A stretch of 64,000 nt of DNA from Desulfobacterales bacterium (GCA_034520365.1 JAXHNP010000006.1:737001-801000); one strand, 5' to 3'; shown: positions 8,083-17,409, numbered from the stretch's first letter. The notes: a model not told the origin generated them from the sequence alone. Translations and numbers: made by a program.

Positions 8083-9153
8083 TCATGCCGAAGACTTTGC
8101 CTGCCGGGACAGCCGGGCGACCTCAGCCTTCAGAAAATCGGCGATTTCATCAGGCGAAAGCACATATCCGGCCGCATCCAGCCTGATCGCCGCCTCGGGC
8201 ATGCCAAAGACGGTTGCGGTTTCGCGATTCTGCACCAGCGTCTCCGCCCCGCGCTGTTTCATCTCTTTTAAGCCGGCGGCGCCGTCATTGCCCATGCCGG
8301 TCAGCAGAATCCCGATCGACCGGTCCCCGCAGTGACTGGCCACGGAAGAAAACAGATGCGACACCGGCCGTTTTAATCGCCCCTGGCCGGCGGATGGGCT
8401 GATAAGAATTTTGCCGTCATCCGTAATCCCCATGTTGCCCTCCTCAGGGGCAAAATAAATATGGCCGGGCGCAGGGGATTCCCCGGTTTTGGGGATTTTT
8501 AAAGCAAGGCGCGTTTCCCTGGACAGCCATTCCACCATACCGGCCAGAAAGCCCGCGGCAATGTGCTGAACGACCATGATCGGCACCGGAAAATCCGGCG
8601 GCAGATCCTTAAAAATCTGCTGCAGTATCGGTGGTCCGCCGGTTGAGGCCCCGATGGCGACGATTTTAAGATTTGGCAGGGCGGTTGAACGGGTGTTTAT
8701 ATCCGGTGCCACCCGGATACGCTTCTGCTGTTTGCCGGGAATGCGCTGGACCACCTTGACCTCTGCCATCAGTTTAATGGTGCGGAGGAGTTTTGCCATA
8801 AACGGTTTGGCCTCCGGACTGCCAAGTCCCGGGGGCTTCTGTGCCACGGCCACGGCGCCAGCCTGCATGGCTTTAAAAATATTTTCCGTCTGCTCCGGCG
8901 CAACCAGGGAGCTGTATACGATGATCGGCACCGGATGGGTTTCCATAATCGCCCGCGTCGCCTTATACCCGTCCATCCCGGGCATTTGAATATCCATTAG
9001 CACGACATCCGGCCGGGCTGAGGCCACCATCTCAAGCGCCTCCCGGCCGTTTTTGGCCGCTCCGGCCAGGCGCAGGCCCGGGTCCTGATCAATAATGTAT
9101 TTGACGTATTCCCGGGTGGTCCGGGAGTCATCCACGATGAGGACACTGATCAT
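8083..9153 (-). CDS. cheB: CheB/WspF-like chemoreceptor methylesterase
   Basis: A 356-residue protein. The N-terminal receiver has phospho-acceptor Asp54 (VVLMDIQMPGMDG). The C-terminal methylesterase domain carries the Ser-His-Asp triad in IGASTGGP, VVQHIAAG and GMGNDGAAG. It removes methyl groups from the receptor encoded in the same cluster and so resets the pathway. It is the last gene of the Wsp-like cluster; its start overlaps the GGDEF gene stop by 4 bp. In the Pseudomonas Wsp system the equivalent is WspF, whose loss locks c-di-GMP high. Confidence 0.95.
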   Translation of the reverse strand: MISVLIVDDSRTTREYVKYIIDQDPGLRLAGAAKNGREALEMVASARPDVVLMDIQMPGMDGYKATRAIMETHPVPIIVYSSLVAPEQTENIFKAMQAGAVAVAQKPPGLGSPEAKPFMAKLLRTIKLMAEVKVVQRIPGKQQKRIRVAPDINTRSTALPNLKIVAIGASTGGPPILQQIFKDLPPDFPVPIMVVQHIAAGFLAGMVEWLSRETRLALKIPKTGESPAPGHIYFAPEEGNMGITDDGKILISPSAGQGRLKRPVSHLFSSVASHCGDRSIGILLTGMGNDGAAGLKEMKQRGAETLVQNRETATVFGMPEAAIRLDAAGYVLSPDEIADFLKAEVARLSRQAKSSA

Positions 9154-10085
9154 AGAAGGGTTCCGATGATGCAGTTGCGGCCGCTGGCTTTGGCCTGGTA
9201 AAGGTTTTGGTCCGCCGCATTAATCAAATGATCCGTGGTCAGATCGGGCAGGTCTGTTTGATCACCGATGGCGGCAATTCCGAAGCTCGCAGTGATTTGG
9301 ATGCTTCCCTTTTCGGTTTCCGTTTGCATCTCTTCGATCATTCGGCGGAACCGTTCAGCTGCGGCCTGAGCCCCGGCCAGGTCAGTTTCCGGCAGTACGA
9401 TAATAAATTCCTCTCCGCCATAGCGGGCCATCCAGTCCAGATCTTTTCTCAAGGCTTCGTCAAGCAGATCGGCAAAGGTTTTTAACACCATATCCCCCAC
9501 TTGATGACCATGCTGATCATTGACATTTTTAAAATGGTCAATATCGGTTATTATAATAGAGAGCGGGGAATGATAGCGCTGGGCGCGTTTAAAGGCTTTG
9601 GGCAGGTTTTCATTTAAATATCCGCGGTTAAACAGCTGGGTCAGGGGATCGGTAATGGATAAGAGGGCGATTTCCTTGTTTCTCTGTTTAAGCGAGCTCT
9701 CCAGCGAAATAATACGTTCTGCGGTGGCCAGCCGGGCAACCAGCTCGGCATCATCCACCGGCTTGGTCAGGTAGTCATCCGCGCCGGCCTCCAGGCCCTC
9801 GATGATGTCATTCTTGGAATCCTTGGCGGTTAAGAGGATAATATATACATAGGAGCCGAAATCATGCTTGCGTATGGCCTGACAAAGTTCAGAGCCGTCC
9901 ATTTCCGGCATCATCCAGTCGCTAATGACAATGGAAACCTGACGGCTTAACAGCATGTTCATGGCTTCGAGCCCGTTTTTGGCGATCACCACCTGATAGC
10001 CATGATTTTCCAGCATCAGTTTAAACTTGAGGGCCTGTGTCTGGCTGTCTTCAACCAGCAAAATCTCAAGGTCTTTTTTTATCAT
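9150..10085 (-). CDS. Response regulator diguanylate cyclase (REC-GGDEF, WspR-like)
   Basis: A 311-residue protein. The receiver has Asp56 (IVISDWMMPEMDG), and a helical linker leads to a GGDEF domain with an intact active site (ARYGGEEF), so it should make c-di-GMP when phosphorylated. The product-inhibition I-site position reads KDLD instead of RxxD, so feedback inhibition may be weak. It sits between cheA-REC and cheB, which makes it the output of the chemosensory array, as WspR is in Pseudomonas. It is 21 bp downstream of cheA. Confidence 0.93.
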   Translation of the reverse strand: MIKKDLEILLVEDSQTQALKFKLMLENHGYQVVIAKNGLEAMNMLLSRQVSIVISDWMMPEMDGSELCQAIRKHDFGSYVYIILLTAKDSKNDIIEGLEAGADDYLTKPVDDAELVARLATAERIISLESSLKQRNKEIALLSITDPLTQLFNRGYLNENLPKAFKRAQRYHSPLSIIITDIDHFKNVNDQHGHQVGDMVLKTFADLLDEALRKDLDWMARYGGEEFIIVLPETDLAGAQAAAERFRRMIEEMQTETEKGSIQITASFGIAAIGDQTDLPDLTTDHLINAADQNLYQAKASGRNCIIGTLL

Positions 10086-10106
10086 GAAAGGCTGCCTTTC
10101 CTATTT

Positions 10107-12461
10107 TCATAACAGCCGGTCCAGCACTTCTATCAGGTTGCTCTGGTCAAAGCTGCTTTTAACGATGTAGGCGTCAGCCCCGGCTTCGACGCCGCGTTCC
10201 CGGTCCTTTTGCGAATCTAAACTGGTTACCAGAATAACCGGGATCCCGGCAAGGGATTTGTCCGCCCGAATGCCGGCCGTGAGCTCAAATCCGTTCATAC
10301 GCGGCATTTCCACGTCCGATACCACCGCGTCAAACGCCCGGGTTTTAAGCTGGGATAAGCCGTCCGCCCCGTCAATGGCCGTCTTCACATGGTATCCCGA
10401 CGCCTCAAGGATGTTTTTTAAAAGGGTTCGGGAGGTAAAAGAATCCTCAACGATTAAAACGGACTTTGGCGCCTCCGAAGGCTCGGCGGGGCTATCGGCC
10501 GTTGGCCGGGCGATGGAAAAAGACTGGCCGGATGCGGTTTTGATCAGGTCTTTAACGTTTAAAACCGGTATCACCTGGCCGTTTCCCAGGATCGTGGCCC
10601 CGGCAAAATGCCGGACTTTTTTAAGCTGCCGGCCCAATGGTTTGACCAGTACTTCCTGCTCGGTAAGCACTTCATCCACGCAAAAGGCGATTTCCGTTGC
10701 TTCGGTTTCAAGTATCACCACCGGGATGGCGGTCTGGCCGCTGCCGCCGTTTTTCCCGGCGGGTTTGGGGATTCCCAGGACATCGGCCAGATGGACGAGT
10801 GCGGTGGGGCGGCGGTTAAAGTAGATGATTCTTTGGCTTTCAATCGTTTGGATGTCTTGCGGCCGGATTTTTAAGCTGTGCTGGATTTGCGCGTTGGGAA
10901 GAATAAGCAGATGCCCGGAAACATCGACCAGCACGCCCCGAAATGTCGCCAGGGTCACCGGGAGATAAATCAGAAACACCGTGCCCCGGCCCGGCTCGGA
11001 GCGAATGCGGAGCCGTCCGCCCAAATGATCCAGCGCATCCCGGATAATCGGCATGCCCAGTCCCCGCCCCGATATCTGGGTCACCATGGCGCTGCTTGAT
11101 ACCCCGGACTGAAAAATCAGGTTCAGCGCATCCGCTTCAGCGGCGGCCTCCGCATCTGCTGCCGAAATAATGCCTTTTTTAACTGCGCCTGCTTTAACGG
11201 CGTCAATGTCAATGCCGTTTCCGTCATCTGAGATTTCAATGCATACCTGACGGCTCTCCGGCTGGGAGACGGTTACCCGGATGCTGCCGGTGGCGGGCTT
11301 GCCCCGGGCGGTTCTGAGCTCGGGGGGTTCTATGCCGTGATCAACGGCGTTTCGCAAGAGGTGGGTCAGGGGATCCTTCAACCCCTCCAGGATGCGTTTA
11401 TCAATTTCCACGGACTCGCCGTCAATCCTTAAATCAACAGATTTGCCGCGATCCCTGGCAATCTCGCGGACCATGCGGGGAAAAACCGTAAAAAGGCCTG
11501 AAAAGGGCATCAGCGAGGTATTTTTGGTCTCAGCCAAAAGATCATCGATCAGGCCGCTGAACTGCCGGCTGTCCTGCCCGGCTGCCGAGGCCGTCTGTTT
11601 GAGCTGATGGTCGAAATCCCGTATAAATTCCATGGTATCGTCGATAAACTGAACGGCCCGGTCCACCCCGGGGGCCGGGGTATAACGATCCTCTAATTTT
11701 CGAAAATCACCTTGAAACAAGTCCCATTGGTGTCTCCATTCCTGAAGCGTCTGATCCAGGCTCTCAATTCGCTTTAACTGCTGGTGGGCGGCCTGTTTGA
11801 TGGTGATTAATTCCTCTGTTTTTAACAGGAGCGCGTCGAGTTTGGCGGCAGGGATGCGAACGGAAGTGGAAAAAAGCGGTTTGGCGGCCTGTTGTGAGGC
11901 GGTGTCAGGCGCTTCTGAAGAAAATGACGGATCTCCTTTCGGTGGAGCGGGGAAGGGCGTATCAGGTGGCGGCACATCCGGCGTGTCATGATCCTCATCA
12001 GGCGGTTCTTTGGAAAAGTTTTGTGCCGGCTCTCTATATGATGGTTCGTCAGCCCCGGTTCGGGTTTTGGCCTCTTTGAGCGACCGGACCATTTGCGTGA
12101 TCGCGCTGTCTGTCTCCGCGGCATCCGCTTCCGGGTCGATGGATTTTTCAATCAGCCGTGTGGCCGCATGAAGGGTGTCAAAAAGCGGTGCGGACAATTG
12201 CAGGGCGCTGGATTGAACCGCGGCAAAAATGCTCTCCATTTCCTGGCACAGGGATTCAATGACCGGCAGATTCACCGACCGGGCCGCCCCTTTTAGGCTG
12301 TGGGCCTCCCGGAATACGGATTCGACGACATCTTCCGGGAGCTCCTCGGCATCGGCTGTTTCAAGGCTTGAAAGCCCGGAAAACAGGGCCTCGATGCGCT
12401 CCTGGGCCTCGTCCTGAAATGCGGCCAGCAGCTGCTTCTGGATTTCCGATTCGTCCATCAT
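10107..12461 (-). CDS. cheA: Hybrid chemotaxis histidine kinase CheA-REC (WspE-like)
   Basis: A 784-residue protein with, in order, an HPt domain (phospho-His54 in REAHSLKGAARS), a Pro-rich linker (about 150-195), dimerisation and HATPase domains (LTHLLRNAVDHGIE, DDGNGID, GRGLGMPII), a CheW-like domain and a C-terminal receiver (VVSDVEMPRMNG). CheA proteins with a fused receiver are typical of Wsp-type systems. It would phosphorylate the GGDEF response regulator and CheB encoded downstream. The start overlaps the MCP stop by 4 bp (12458-12461); a second ATG lies one codon later. Confidence 0.95.
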   Translation of the reverse strand: MMDESEIQKQLLAAFQDEAQERIEALFSGLSSLETADAEELPEDVVESVFREAHSLKGAARSVNLPVIESLCQEMESIFAAVQSSALQLSAPLFDTLHAATRLIEKSIDPEADAAETDSAITQMVRSLKEAKTRTGADEPSYREPAQNFSKEPPDEDHDTPDVPPPDTPFPAPPKGDPSFSSEAPDTASQQAAKPLFSTSVRIPAAKLDALLLKTEELITIKQAAHQQLKRIESLDQTLQEWRHQWDLFQGDFRKLEDRYTPAPGVDRAVQFIDDTMEFIRDFDHQLKQTASAAGQDSRQFSGLIDDLLAETKNTSLMPFSGLFTVFPRMVREIARDRGKSVDLRIDGESVEIDKRILEGLKDPLTHLLRNAVDHGIEPPELRTARGKPATGSIRVTVSQPESRQVCIEISDDGNGIDIDAVKAGAVKKGIISAADAEAAAEADALNLIFQSGVSSSAMVTQISGRGLGMPIIRDALDHLGGRLRIRSEPGRGTVFLIYLPVTLATFRGVLVDVSGHLLILPNAQIQHSLKIRPQDIQTIESQRIIYFNRRPTALVHLADVLGIPKPAGKNGGSGQTAIPVVILETEATEIAFCVDEVLTEQEVLVKPLGRQLKKVRHFAGATILGNGQVIPVLNVKDLIKTASGQSFSIARPTADSPAEPSEAPKSVLIVEDSFTSRTLLKNILEASGYHVKTAIDGADGLSQLKTRAFDAVVSDVEMPRMNGFELTAGIRADKSLAGIPVILVTSLDSQKDRERGVEAGADAYIVKSSFDQSNLIEVLDRLL

Positions 12462-14422
12462 ACCTTATAATTCGACGTAATATCCCGCATGGTCTGGGCC
12501 AGCTCCTCAAGCCCCTTGATCGCGTCCTCCAGCTGTTTGACGCCGTCCAGATTCTGCTGGGTGGCATCATTGATGCTCTCCATAGCCTGGGACAGCTGAT
12601 CAATGCCCGAGCGCTGCTGCTGGTTTGAGGCCGTAATCTGGGCGGCGGCATCCGAGGATTCATTGACCTGCCGCTCCAGGCGGTCAATGGCATTGCCTGC
12701 CTGTTCAGCCAGTTCAATGGCCTCCTCCACGGTTTTGGTGCCCCGTTCGGTGGCCATGACCGCCGCACTGGTGGCCTTCTGGATATCCCCCAGAATGCTG
12801 CGCACCTGGCTGGTGGCCTCCTTGGATTGATCCGCCAGGGTTTTCACCTCCTGGGCGACCACGGCAAAGCCCTTGCCCTGTTCGCCTGCTTTGGCCGCCT
12901 CAATGGCGGCGTTCACCGACAGGATATTGGACTGGTCGGCAATATCCGTGACAGTATTAATGATTTCTTCAATGCTTTTGGTCTGTTCGCTGAGCTTGAC
13001 CGTGCTTTCGGCGATATAATTCATCTCCTCTTTGATGCGGTTGATGCCGGCGGTGGTGTTTTCCGTGGCCTGCTTGCCGGCAAGCGATATTCTGGCGGTG
13101 TTCTCCGCGCTTTTGGATACATATTCGGCCTTTTCAGTGGCCAGCTGAGAGGTCTGGCTGACCTCTTCGACCGTGGTGGTGACTTCGCTGATGGAGCTTG
13201 AGGTCTCAGAGGCGCTTGAAGCCAGCTGCGAGGCGGTGGTGGATATCTGGCTGATGGAGGAGAGCAGGTGCCGGGAGGATTGGCCGAGCTGCTTGATCTG
13301 CTTTCTGAACCGCTGGGTGCCGCTGGCAAAGGCCTTCATCAGCATGCCGATCTCATCTGCCCGGTTTTTATGCTGTTCAGATACGGTCAGGGTGAAATCG
13401 CCCTCATCCATCATCATGACCCGGTAGGACAGGGCATTGATCGGCCGGGCGATCATTTTGGACTGGACATAGCCCGCCCCGCAGATAAGCACCAAAAGGA
13501 TGAGGCCGGTCCAGAAAATATTCAAGCCCAGTTTGTGCAGAAGGCTGAAGGCTTCCGCGGCATCCATCTGACTGATAATCGCCCAGTTAAAATCCGTTCC
13601 CATCCGCTTGGGCAGATCCAGGCTGTCATAGGCGGCAAGGACCTCCACGTTTCGGTAATCCCGGATTTGCCGGGTGCCCGCCTTTTTATCAAGCGCCAGT
13701 TTCACGGCCGTAGTTTGGATTTTTTCGCTTAAAACCGATTTGTCCTGTAAAAAGCGGGATTGGGAGCGCATGAGCTGATCCTGGCCCACCAGATAGGTCT
13801 CCCCGGTCTTGCCCATGCCGGTTTTATCGCTGGCAATGGCATTGATCCGGCCAGCATCAATCAGAAACACCAGGATGGCCTCAAGTTCGCCGGTGTCCGC
13901 ATATATGGGGGCGGCCATAAAAAGCCCGGGCGATGCGCCGGATTGATAGTTTGTTATATCCGTTAAGAGAGGGGCCTCGGTTTTTCCGATGTCTTTGGAG
14001 ATGGCGGCCAATCGGGTCATCGGCGCGGTTTCCGCAGCCGCATCTTTTTCGGCCGGCGCTTGCGCCTGGTGCATCAGTTCCCCTGTTTTTGAGAGCAGAA
14101 AGATATTGCTGTAGCCGAAGCCTTTCATATAATAGTCAAACAGCGGGTTCATTTCCCGGTAGGTCCCGGTGTTTAGCATATTCCGGATATGCTGGGAGCG
14201 GGAGAGCAGGATCAGGTTTTTCATCCGGGATTTTAAAAATTCGAGCACCTGTTCCTTTCTGATTTTGTTGACCGCGGACAGATGGTTGAAGGCCTCGCTT
14301 TCCATGGCGGAACGGGAGTAAATATAGGTCATGCCGCCCAACAGGATGAGCGGGATCAATCCGACGATTAAAAACTGGGTGATCAGTTTTGCCATGATCC
14401 GTTTGGAAAACCATCGCAGCAT
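12458..14422 (-). CDS. Methyl-accepting chemotaxis protein with periplasmic sensor domain
   Basis: A 654-residue receptor. The first membrane segment is at about residues 13-33 and is followed by a periplasmic dCache-like domain of about 260 residues (SNIFLLSKTGELMHQ; GKTGETYLVGQD). A second membrane segment at about 300-318 leads to a HAMP domain and a long signalling helix with the conserved tip (NILSVNAAIEAAKAGEQGKG, then FAVVAQEVKTLADQS). No CheR-docking pentapeptide is seen at the C-terminus. It is the sensory input of the Wsp-like cluster (WspA position). The ligand is unknown. Confidence 0.93.
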   Translation of the reverse strand: MLRWFSKRIMAKLITQFLIVGLIPLILLGGMTYIYSRSAMESEAFNHLSAVNKIRKEQVLEFLKSRMKNLILLSRSQHIRNMLNTGTYREMNPLFDYYMKGFGYSNIFLLSKTGELMHQAQAPAEKDAAAETAPMTRLAAISKDIGKTEAPLLTDITNYQSGASPGLFMAAPIYADTGELEAILVFLIDAGRINAIASDKTGMGKTGETYLVGQDQLMRSQSRFLQDKSVLSEKIQTTAVKLALDKKAGTRQIRDYRNVEVLAAYDSLDLPKRMGTDFNWAIISQMDAAEAFSLLHKLGLNIFWTGLILLVLICGAGYVQSKMIARPINALSYRVMMMDEGDFTLTVSEQHKNRADEIGMLMKAFASGTQRFRKQIKQLGQSSRHLLSSISQISTTASQLASSASETSSSISEVTTTVEEVSQTSQLATEKAEYVSKSAENTARISLAGKQATENTTAGINRIKEEMNYIAESTVKLSEQTKSIEEIINTVTDIADQSNILSVNAAIEAAKAGEQGKGFAVVAQEVKTLADQSKEATSQVRSILGDIQKATSAAVMATERGTKTVEEAIELAEQAGNAIDRLERQVNESSDAAAQITASNQQQRSGIDQLSQAMESINDATQQNLDGVKQLEDAIKGLEELAQTMRDITSNYKV

Positions 14423-14448
14423 GTTGGACTCCTTATAAGGAACTTCAC

Positions 14449-14591
14449 GGTTTAAGGTATAGGGTTTAAGGTGTAAGGTATAAAACTCAAGGTTTCAGTG
14501 TTCAGGCCTGCAAAAATTTTGGCTCGCTCGCATAATATTTCCTGAAACCTGACACCTGAAACCTGACACTTGACATCTGAAACCTGTATCC
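14449..14591. repeat. Degenerate heptamer-type repeats splitting the chemosensory cluster
   Basis: The 191-bp spacer between cheW (14614-15153) and the MCP gene holds short repeats: GGTTTAAGGTGTAAGGTATA-type units at the left, and CCTGAAACCTGACACC-type units at about 14550-14585 in the opposite sense. The two halves could pair. All other junctions in the cluster overlap or are under 25 bp, so this looks like an insertion. Confidence 0.6.
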
Positions 14592-14613
14592 GGAATTTTT
14601 AATCAATGCGTGT

Positions 14614-15153
14614 TTACTCTGCCGTCTGATCAACCACCAAAGCCTCGTCTGTCAGCAGTTTTTCACCGTCAAGCACAATCGTCCCTGACGCATCAATCCC
14701 CTTCAGATAGGCGGCCCGCACCCCGGTCAGCGTAGGTACCGAGGTGTGCGGCAGATCAACCGGGATTTCCTTAACGCCGATGATCCGGTCCGCCAAAACC
14801 CCGAATGCCATATCTTTTGCGGATAAAATTAATACATAGGCGTTTTCCGCCCGCTCGCTTGGCTTAAGTTCAAACAGGCGCTTTAAATCCATGATTGACA
14901 GGATTTCCCCCCGCACATGGATAATCCCGGGAATATAGGCCGGAAGGCCGGGCAAAAACGTCAGCTGCCCAATCGGCAGAACCTCCCGGACAAATTGCAG
15001 CTCAATGCCGTATACTTCCCCGGCCAGAAAAAAGCCCACTGTTTTGACAGTTTCTTTTTGTTCCGGCCCGGATTTTGGTTTTGCCAGGGTTTCGGCCCGT
15101 TTTTTAAGGATTTCGGCATCGGATTTCTTGGCGGCGTTCTCCGGCATCGGCAA
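14614..15153 (-). CDS. cheW: CheW-like adaptor (second copy in the cluster)
   Basis: A 179-residue protein: a polar N-terminal extension (1-37) and then a CheW domain (VGFFLAGEVYGIELQFVREV, GIIHVRGEILSIMDLKRLF, GVLADRIIGVKEI). It links the receptor to CheA. The cluster has two CheW genes, like wspB and wspD. It lies 2 bp downstream of cheR-TPR. A gap of 191 bp containing repeats follows before the MCP gene. Confidence 0.92.
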   Translation of the reverse strand: MPMPENAAKKSDAEILKKRAETLAKPKSGPEQKETVKTVGFFLAGEVYGIELQFVREVLPIGQLTFLPGLPAYIPGIIHVRGEILSIMDLKRLFELKPSERAENAYVLILSAKDMAFGVLADRIIGVKEIPVDLPHTSVPTLTGVRAAYLKGIDASGTIVLDGEKLLTDEALVVDQTAE

Positions 15154-15155
15154 TT

Positions 15156-16661
15156 TTACCTGATAAAGGATTTAACGGTTTCAAGCATGCGGCCAGCGGT
15201 CATGCCCTCTGAATGGGGCAGGATTTCCCCCGGATCTTTGGCTTTTAACAAACTCTGGGCGTTTAGGAAGCGTTTCCGGCTCTCCTCAGGCCGACCCCTT
15301 TGTTTGAGCAGAAGGCCCAATTGGAAATGGGCCATGACAAAATCCGGGTCCAGGTAAAGGCTTTGTTTCAATGCCCGGATGGCCGCCTCCGGGGCATTTT
15401 CCGCCTGATGGAGGCCGGCCAGCAGAAAATACAGATCCGGATTCAGCTTTTCGGTTTCAATGGCCGCCTGGCACCAGTACTCGGCATTTTTAAGCTCTCC
15501 GAGGTTGGCATGGCATCGGGTCAAAAGCACCATGGCCTCGGTCTGCATCAGAAACGTCCCGTTTCGGGCGCGCCCGTTTGAAAGCATCCGGTGGAGTTTA
15601 TCTGCCGATGCCTGGTAGCGCCCCTGGTCATAATCTGACAGGGCATCTTCATAGCTATAGCGCACAGAAGGGGCTTTAACCGGCCGGGTGTCTGTCATGC
15701 GCCGATTGCAGGCCGCGCTGTTTGATCTTTGGCCGGCAGCGCTCGGATTGGCGGGACTCCGTTCCTGATTCCGCCTTTTTGCATAGGTTAACGGATATTT
15801 TTCCTCTTTGCGGGCAGGGCCTTTGCGAAAGAAAGTGGCATGGGTGAACCGCACCGGGGTAAGGGCCGAAGAGTTGACGAATCCGGACTCCGCCGGTCCG
15901 GTAATCAGCCAGCCGTTCTCCTCCAGAAGATCGATCAGCCGGTTTATCACATGCTCCCGGCTCATGGGGTCGTGATACATGAGCACATTGCGGCAGAAAA
16001 TCACATCCATGGGTTTGGGGCCGCCCAAAATTTTCCGGTAATCCGGTTCCGCAAAATTGAGCCGGGTAAAGCAGACCTGCCGGCGGATGCGGGGGAGAAT
16101 CTCAAACCGGTTGTCCGGGCAGGGCTTAAAATAGGTCCGGATAATCGACTCCGGCGTTTCCCGCATGGACCACTGGGTATAGATGCCTTGTTCGGCGATT
16201 TTTAAGAACTTTTGGTTCACATCTGTGCCCAGAATATGGATGTCCCAATTGTTCAGCCGGCTGCCCAAGCGATCCAGCAGGATGGCGATGGAATAGGCTT
16301 CTTCGCCGGTGGCGCAGCCCGCGCTCCAGAAGCGAAGCGTTTTTTCCGGCCGCCGGGGATGATCAATCAGTCCCCGGATGACATGGTCCTGGAGGGCCTG
16401 AAACATATGCTTGTCTCTTAAAAAATAGGTCTCCCCGATGGTCAGATGCCCCACCAGCGGCTCCAGGAGTTCGGCGGGCGCGGCGGATTCAAGAATTTTT
16501 CGGGCGTATCGGGCGGGTTCGTCAAAACCGGTTTCGCGGGCTGCGGCAGCAATGCTTTTGGCAAGCGTCTTCCATTTCGGCCTGGGAAATGAAAGACCGG
16601 TGCGGGCGGTAATAAATCGGCTGATGTCGCTTAGAATCTGCTCCGATAAAGACAAATGCAT
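15156..16661 (-). CDS. cheR: CheR methyltransferase with C-terminal TPRs (WspC-like)
   Basis: A 501-residue protein. The CheR N-terminal helical domain is followed by the SAM-binding domain (FWSAGCATGEEAYSIAILL, ILGTDVNQKFL, DVIFCRNVLMYHD). After a variable linker (about 275-325), TPR-like repeats occupy about residues 330-470 (YSYEDALSDYDQGRYQ, LYFLLAGLHQAENAPEAA, VMAHFQLGLLLKQRGRPEES). CheR proteins with C-terminal TPRs are characteristic of WspC and similar alternative-function systems. It methylates receptor glutamates. It overlaps the upstream cheW by 1 bp and lies 2 bp before the next cheW. Confidence 0.94.
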   Translation of the reverse strand: MHLSLSEQILSDISRFITARTGLSFPRPKWKTLAKSIAAAARETGFDEPARYARKILESAAPAELLEPLVGHLTIGETYFLRDKHMFQALQDHVIRGLIDHPRRPEKTLRFWSAGCATGEEAYSIAILLDRLGSRLNNWDIHILGTDVNQKFLKIAEQGIYTQWSMRETPESIIRTYFKPCPDNRFEILPRIRRQVCFTRLNFAEPDYRKILGGPKPMDVIFCRNVLMYHDPMSREHVINRLIDLLEENGWLITGPAESGFVNSSALTPVRFTHATFFRKGPARKEEKYPLTYAKRRNQERSPANPSAAGQRSNSAACNRRMTDTRPVKAPSVRYSYEDALSDYDQGRYQASADKLHRMLSNGRARNGTFLMQTEAMVLLTRCHANLGELKNAEYWCQAAIETEKLNPDLYFLLAGLHQAENAPEAAIRALKQSLYLDPDFVMAHFQLGLLLKQRGRPEESRKRFLNAQSLLKAKDPGEILPHSEGMTAGRMLETVKSFIR

Positions 16662-17119
16662 TACACTGTTTCAATCGCCAGTTTGGCCTGTTCAAGGGTT
16701 GTTTGCGGAATCAGGGTGTCAATATCATAGATAAATACGGTTTGGTGTTCAAACGTCGCCGCGCCGGTGATGTATCTGCGCATTTCCGGGTAGATGGTTT
16801 CCGGATCAATGGCCGGCTCCGGGTAAAGCAGGTCCACGCCGGCTATTTTATCCACGGCAAATGCAAGGGAAAATCCGCAGGCACGGCAGAGGATGATCCG
16901 GTCGGATTCGCGGATCGGCCGCTCCGGCAGACCAAACTGTTTCCGGATATTAATTAAGGGGACCACGGCCCCGCCCATATTGATAAGTCCCAGGATCAAA
17001 TCCGGGGCATCCAGCGGATAAGCCGGCTGCACCGCCCGGATGACGTGCTCAACAGCTGAAGCCGGGACCGCAAAGTGCTGTTCATCAATTGCAAAAATAA
17101 GGTGATGGTCCCCGGACAT
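16661..17119 (-). CDS. cheW: CheW-like adaptor (first gene of the cluster)
   Basis: A 152-residue CheW-domain protein (HLIFAIDEQHFAVPASAVEHV, LILGLINMGGAVVPLINIRKQFG). The ATG at 17119 is chosen because the longer frame (to 17260) would be encoded by the neighbouring repeat element and adds nothing CheW-like. The stop overlaps the cheR start (TAATG). As the first gene it marks the promoter side of the operon, and the mobile element at 17209-17409 lies just upstream of it. Confidence 0.88.
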   Translation of the reverse strand: MSGDHHLIFAIDEQHFAVPASAVEHVIRAVQPAYPLDAPDLILGLINMGGAVVPLINIRKQFGLPERPIRESDRIILCRACGFSLAFAVDKIAGVDLLYPEPAIDPETIYPEMRRYITGAATFEHQTVFIYDIDTLIPQTTLEQAKLAIETV

Positions 17120-17208
17120 GTCTGATGCCCCCCCCGGAATTTGTGTGAATATAATTAAATCCTTATACGTCAATTTGGGCTGTTTTTCAAGAAAAAGCCT
17201 GTTTCGGC

Positions 17209-17409
17209 CAGGGTGAATTTGTTCTGGCGATAAACCCCATAACCAAGGGGTCGTTCGCATGTAAGGTCGGCACGGTGGCCGACCCTACGCAATTTGGAGT
17301 TAACCCGTATTAAGGTCGGCACGGTGGCCGACCCTACGAAATTGGTGTTAACCCTCGTAGGGCGGGCCACCGTGCCCGCCTGAAAAATAGATAGAACAAA
17401 TTTATCGTG
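17209..17409. mobile_element. 201-bp MITE with TIRs, three REP hairpins and 10-bp target duplication
   Basis: The element starts CAGGGTGAATTTGTTCT and ends AGAACAAATTTATCGTG, an imperfect 17-bp inverted repeat. It is flanked on both sides by the exact 10-mer CTGTTTCGGC (17199-17208 and 17410-17419), the mark of transposition. It contains REP hairpins at 17265-17288 and 17314-17337 (minus) and 17357-17380 (plus, GGCGGGC stem). No open reading frame fits. It fills half of the gap between the divergent cheW and btuF genes and may affect both promoters. Confidence 0.85.

Noticed and set aside
17120-17260. N-terminal extension of the first CheW
   Set aside because: Encoded partly by a MITE and not CheW-like; the ATG at 17119 is a better start.
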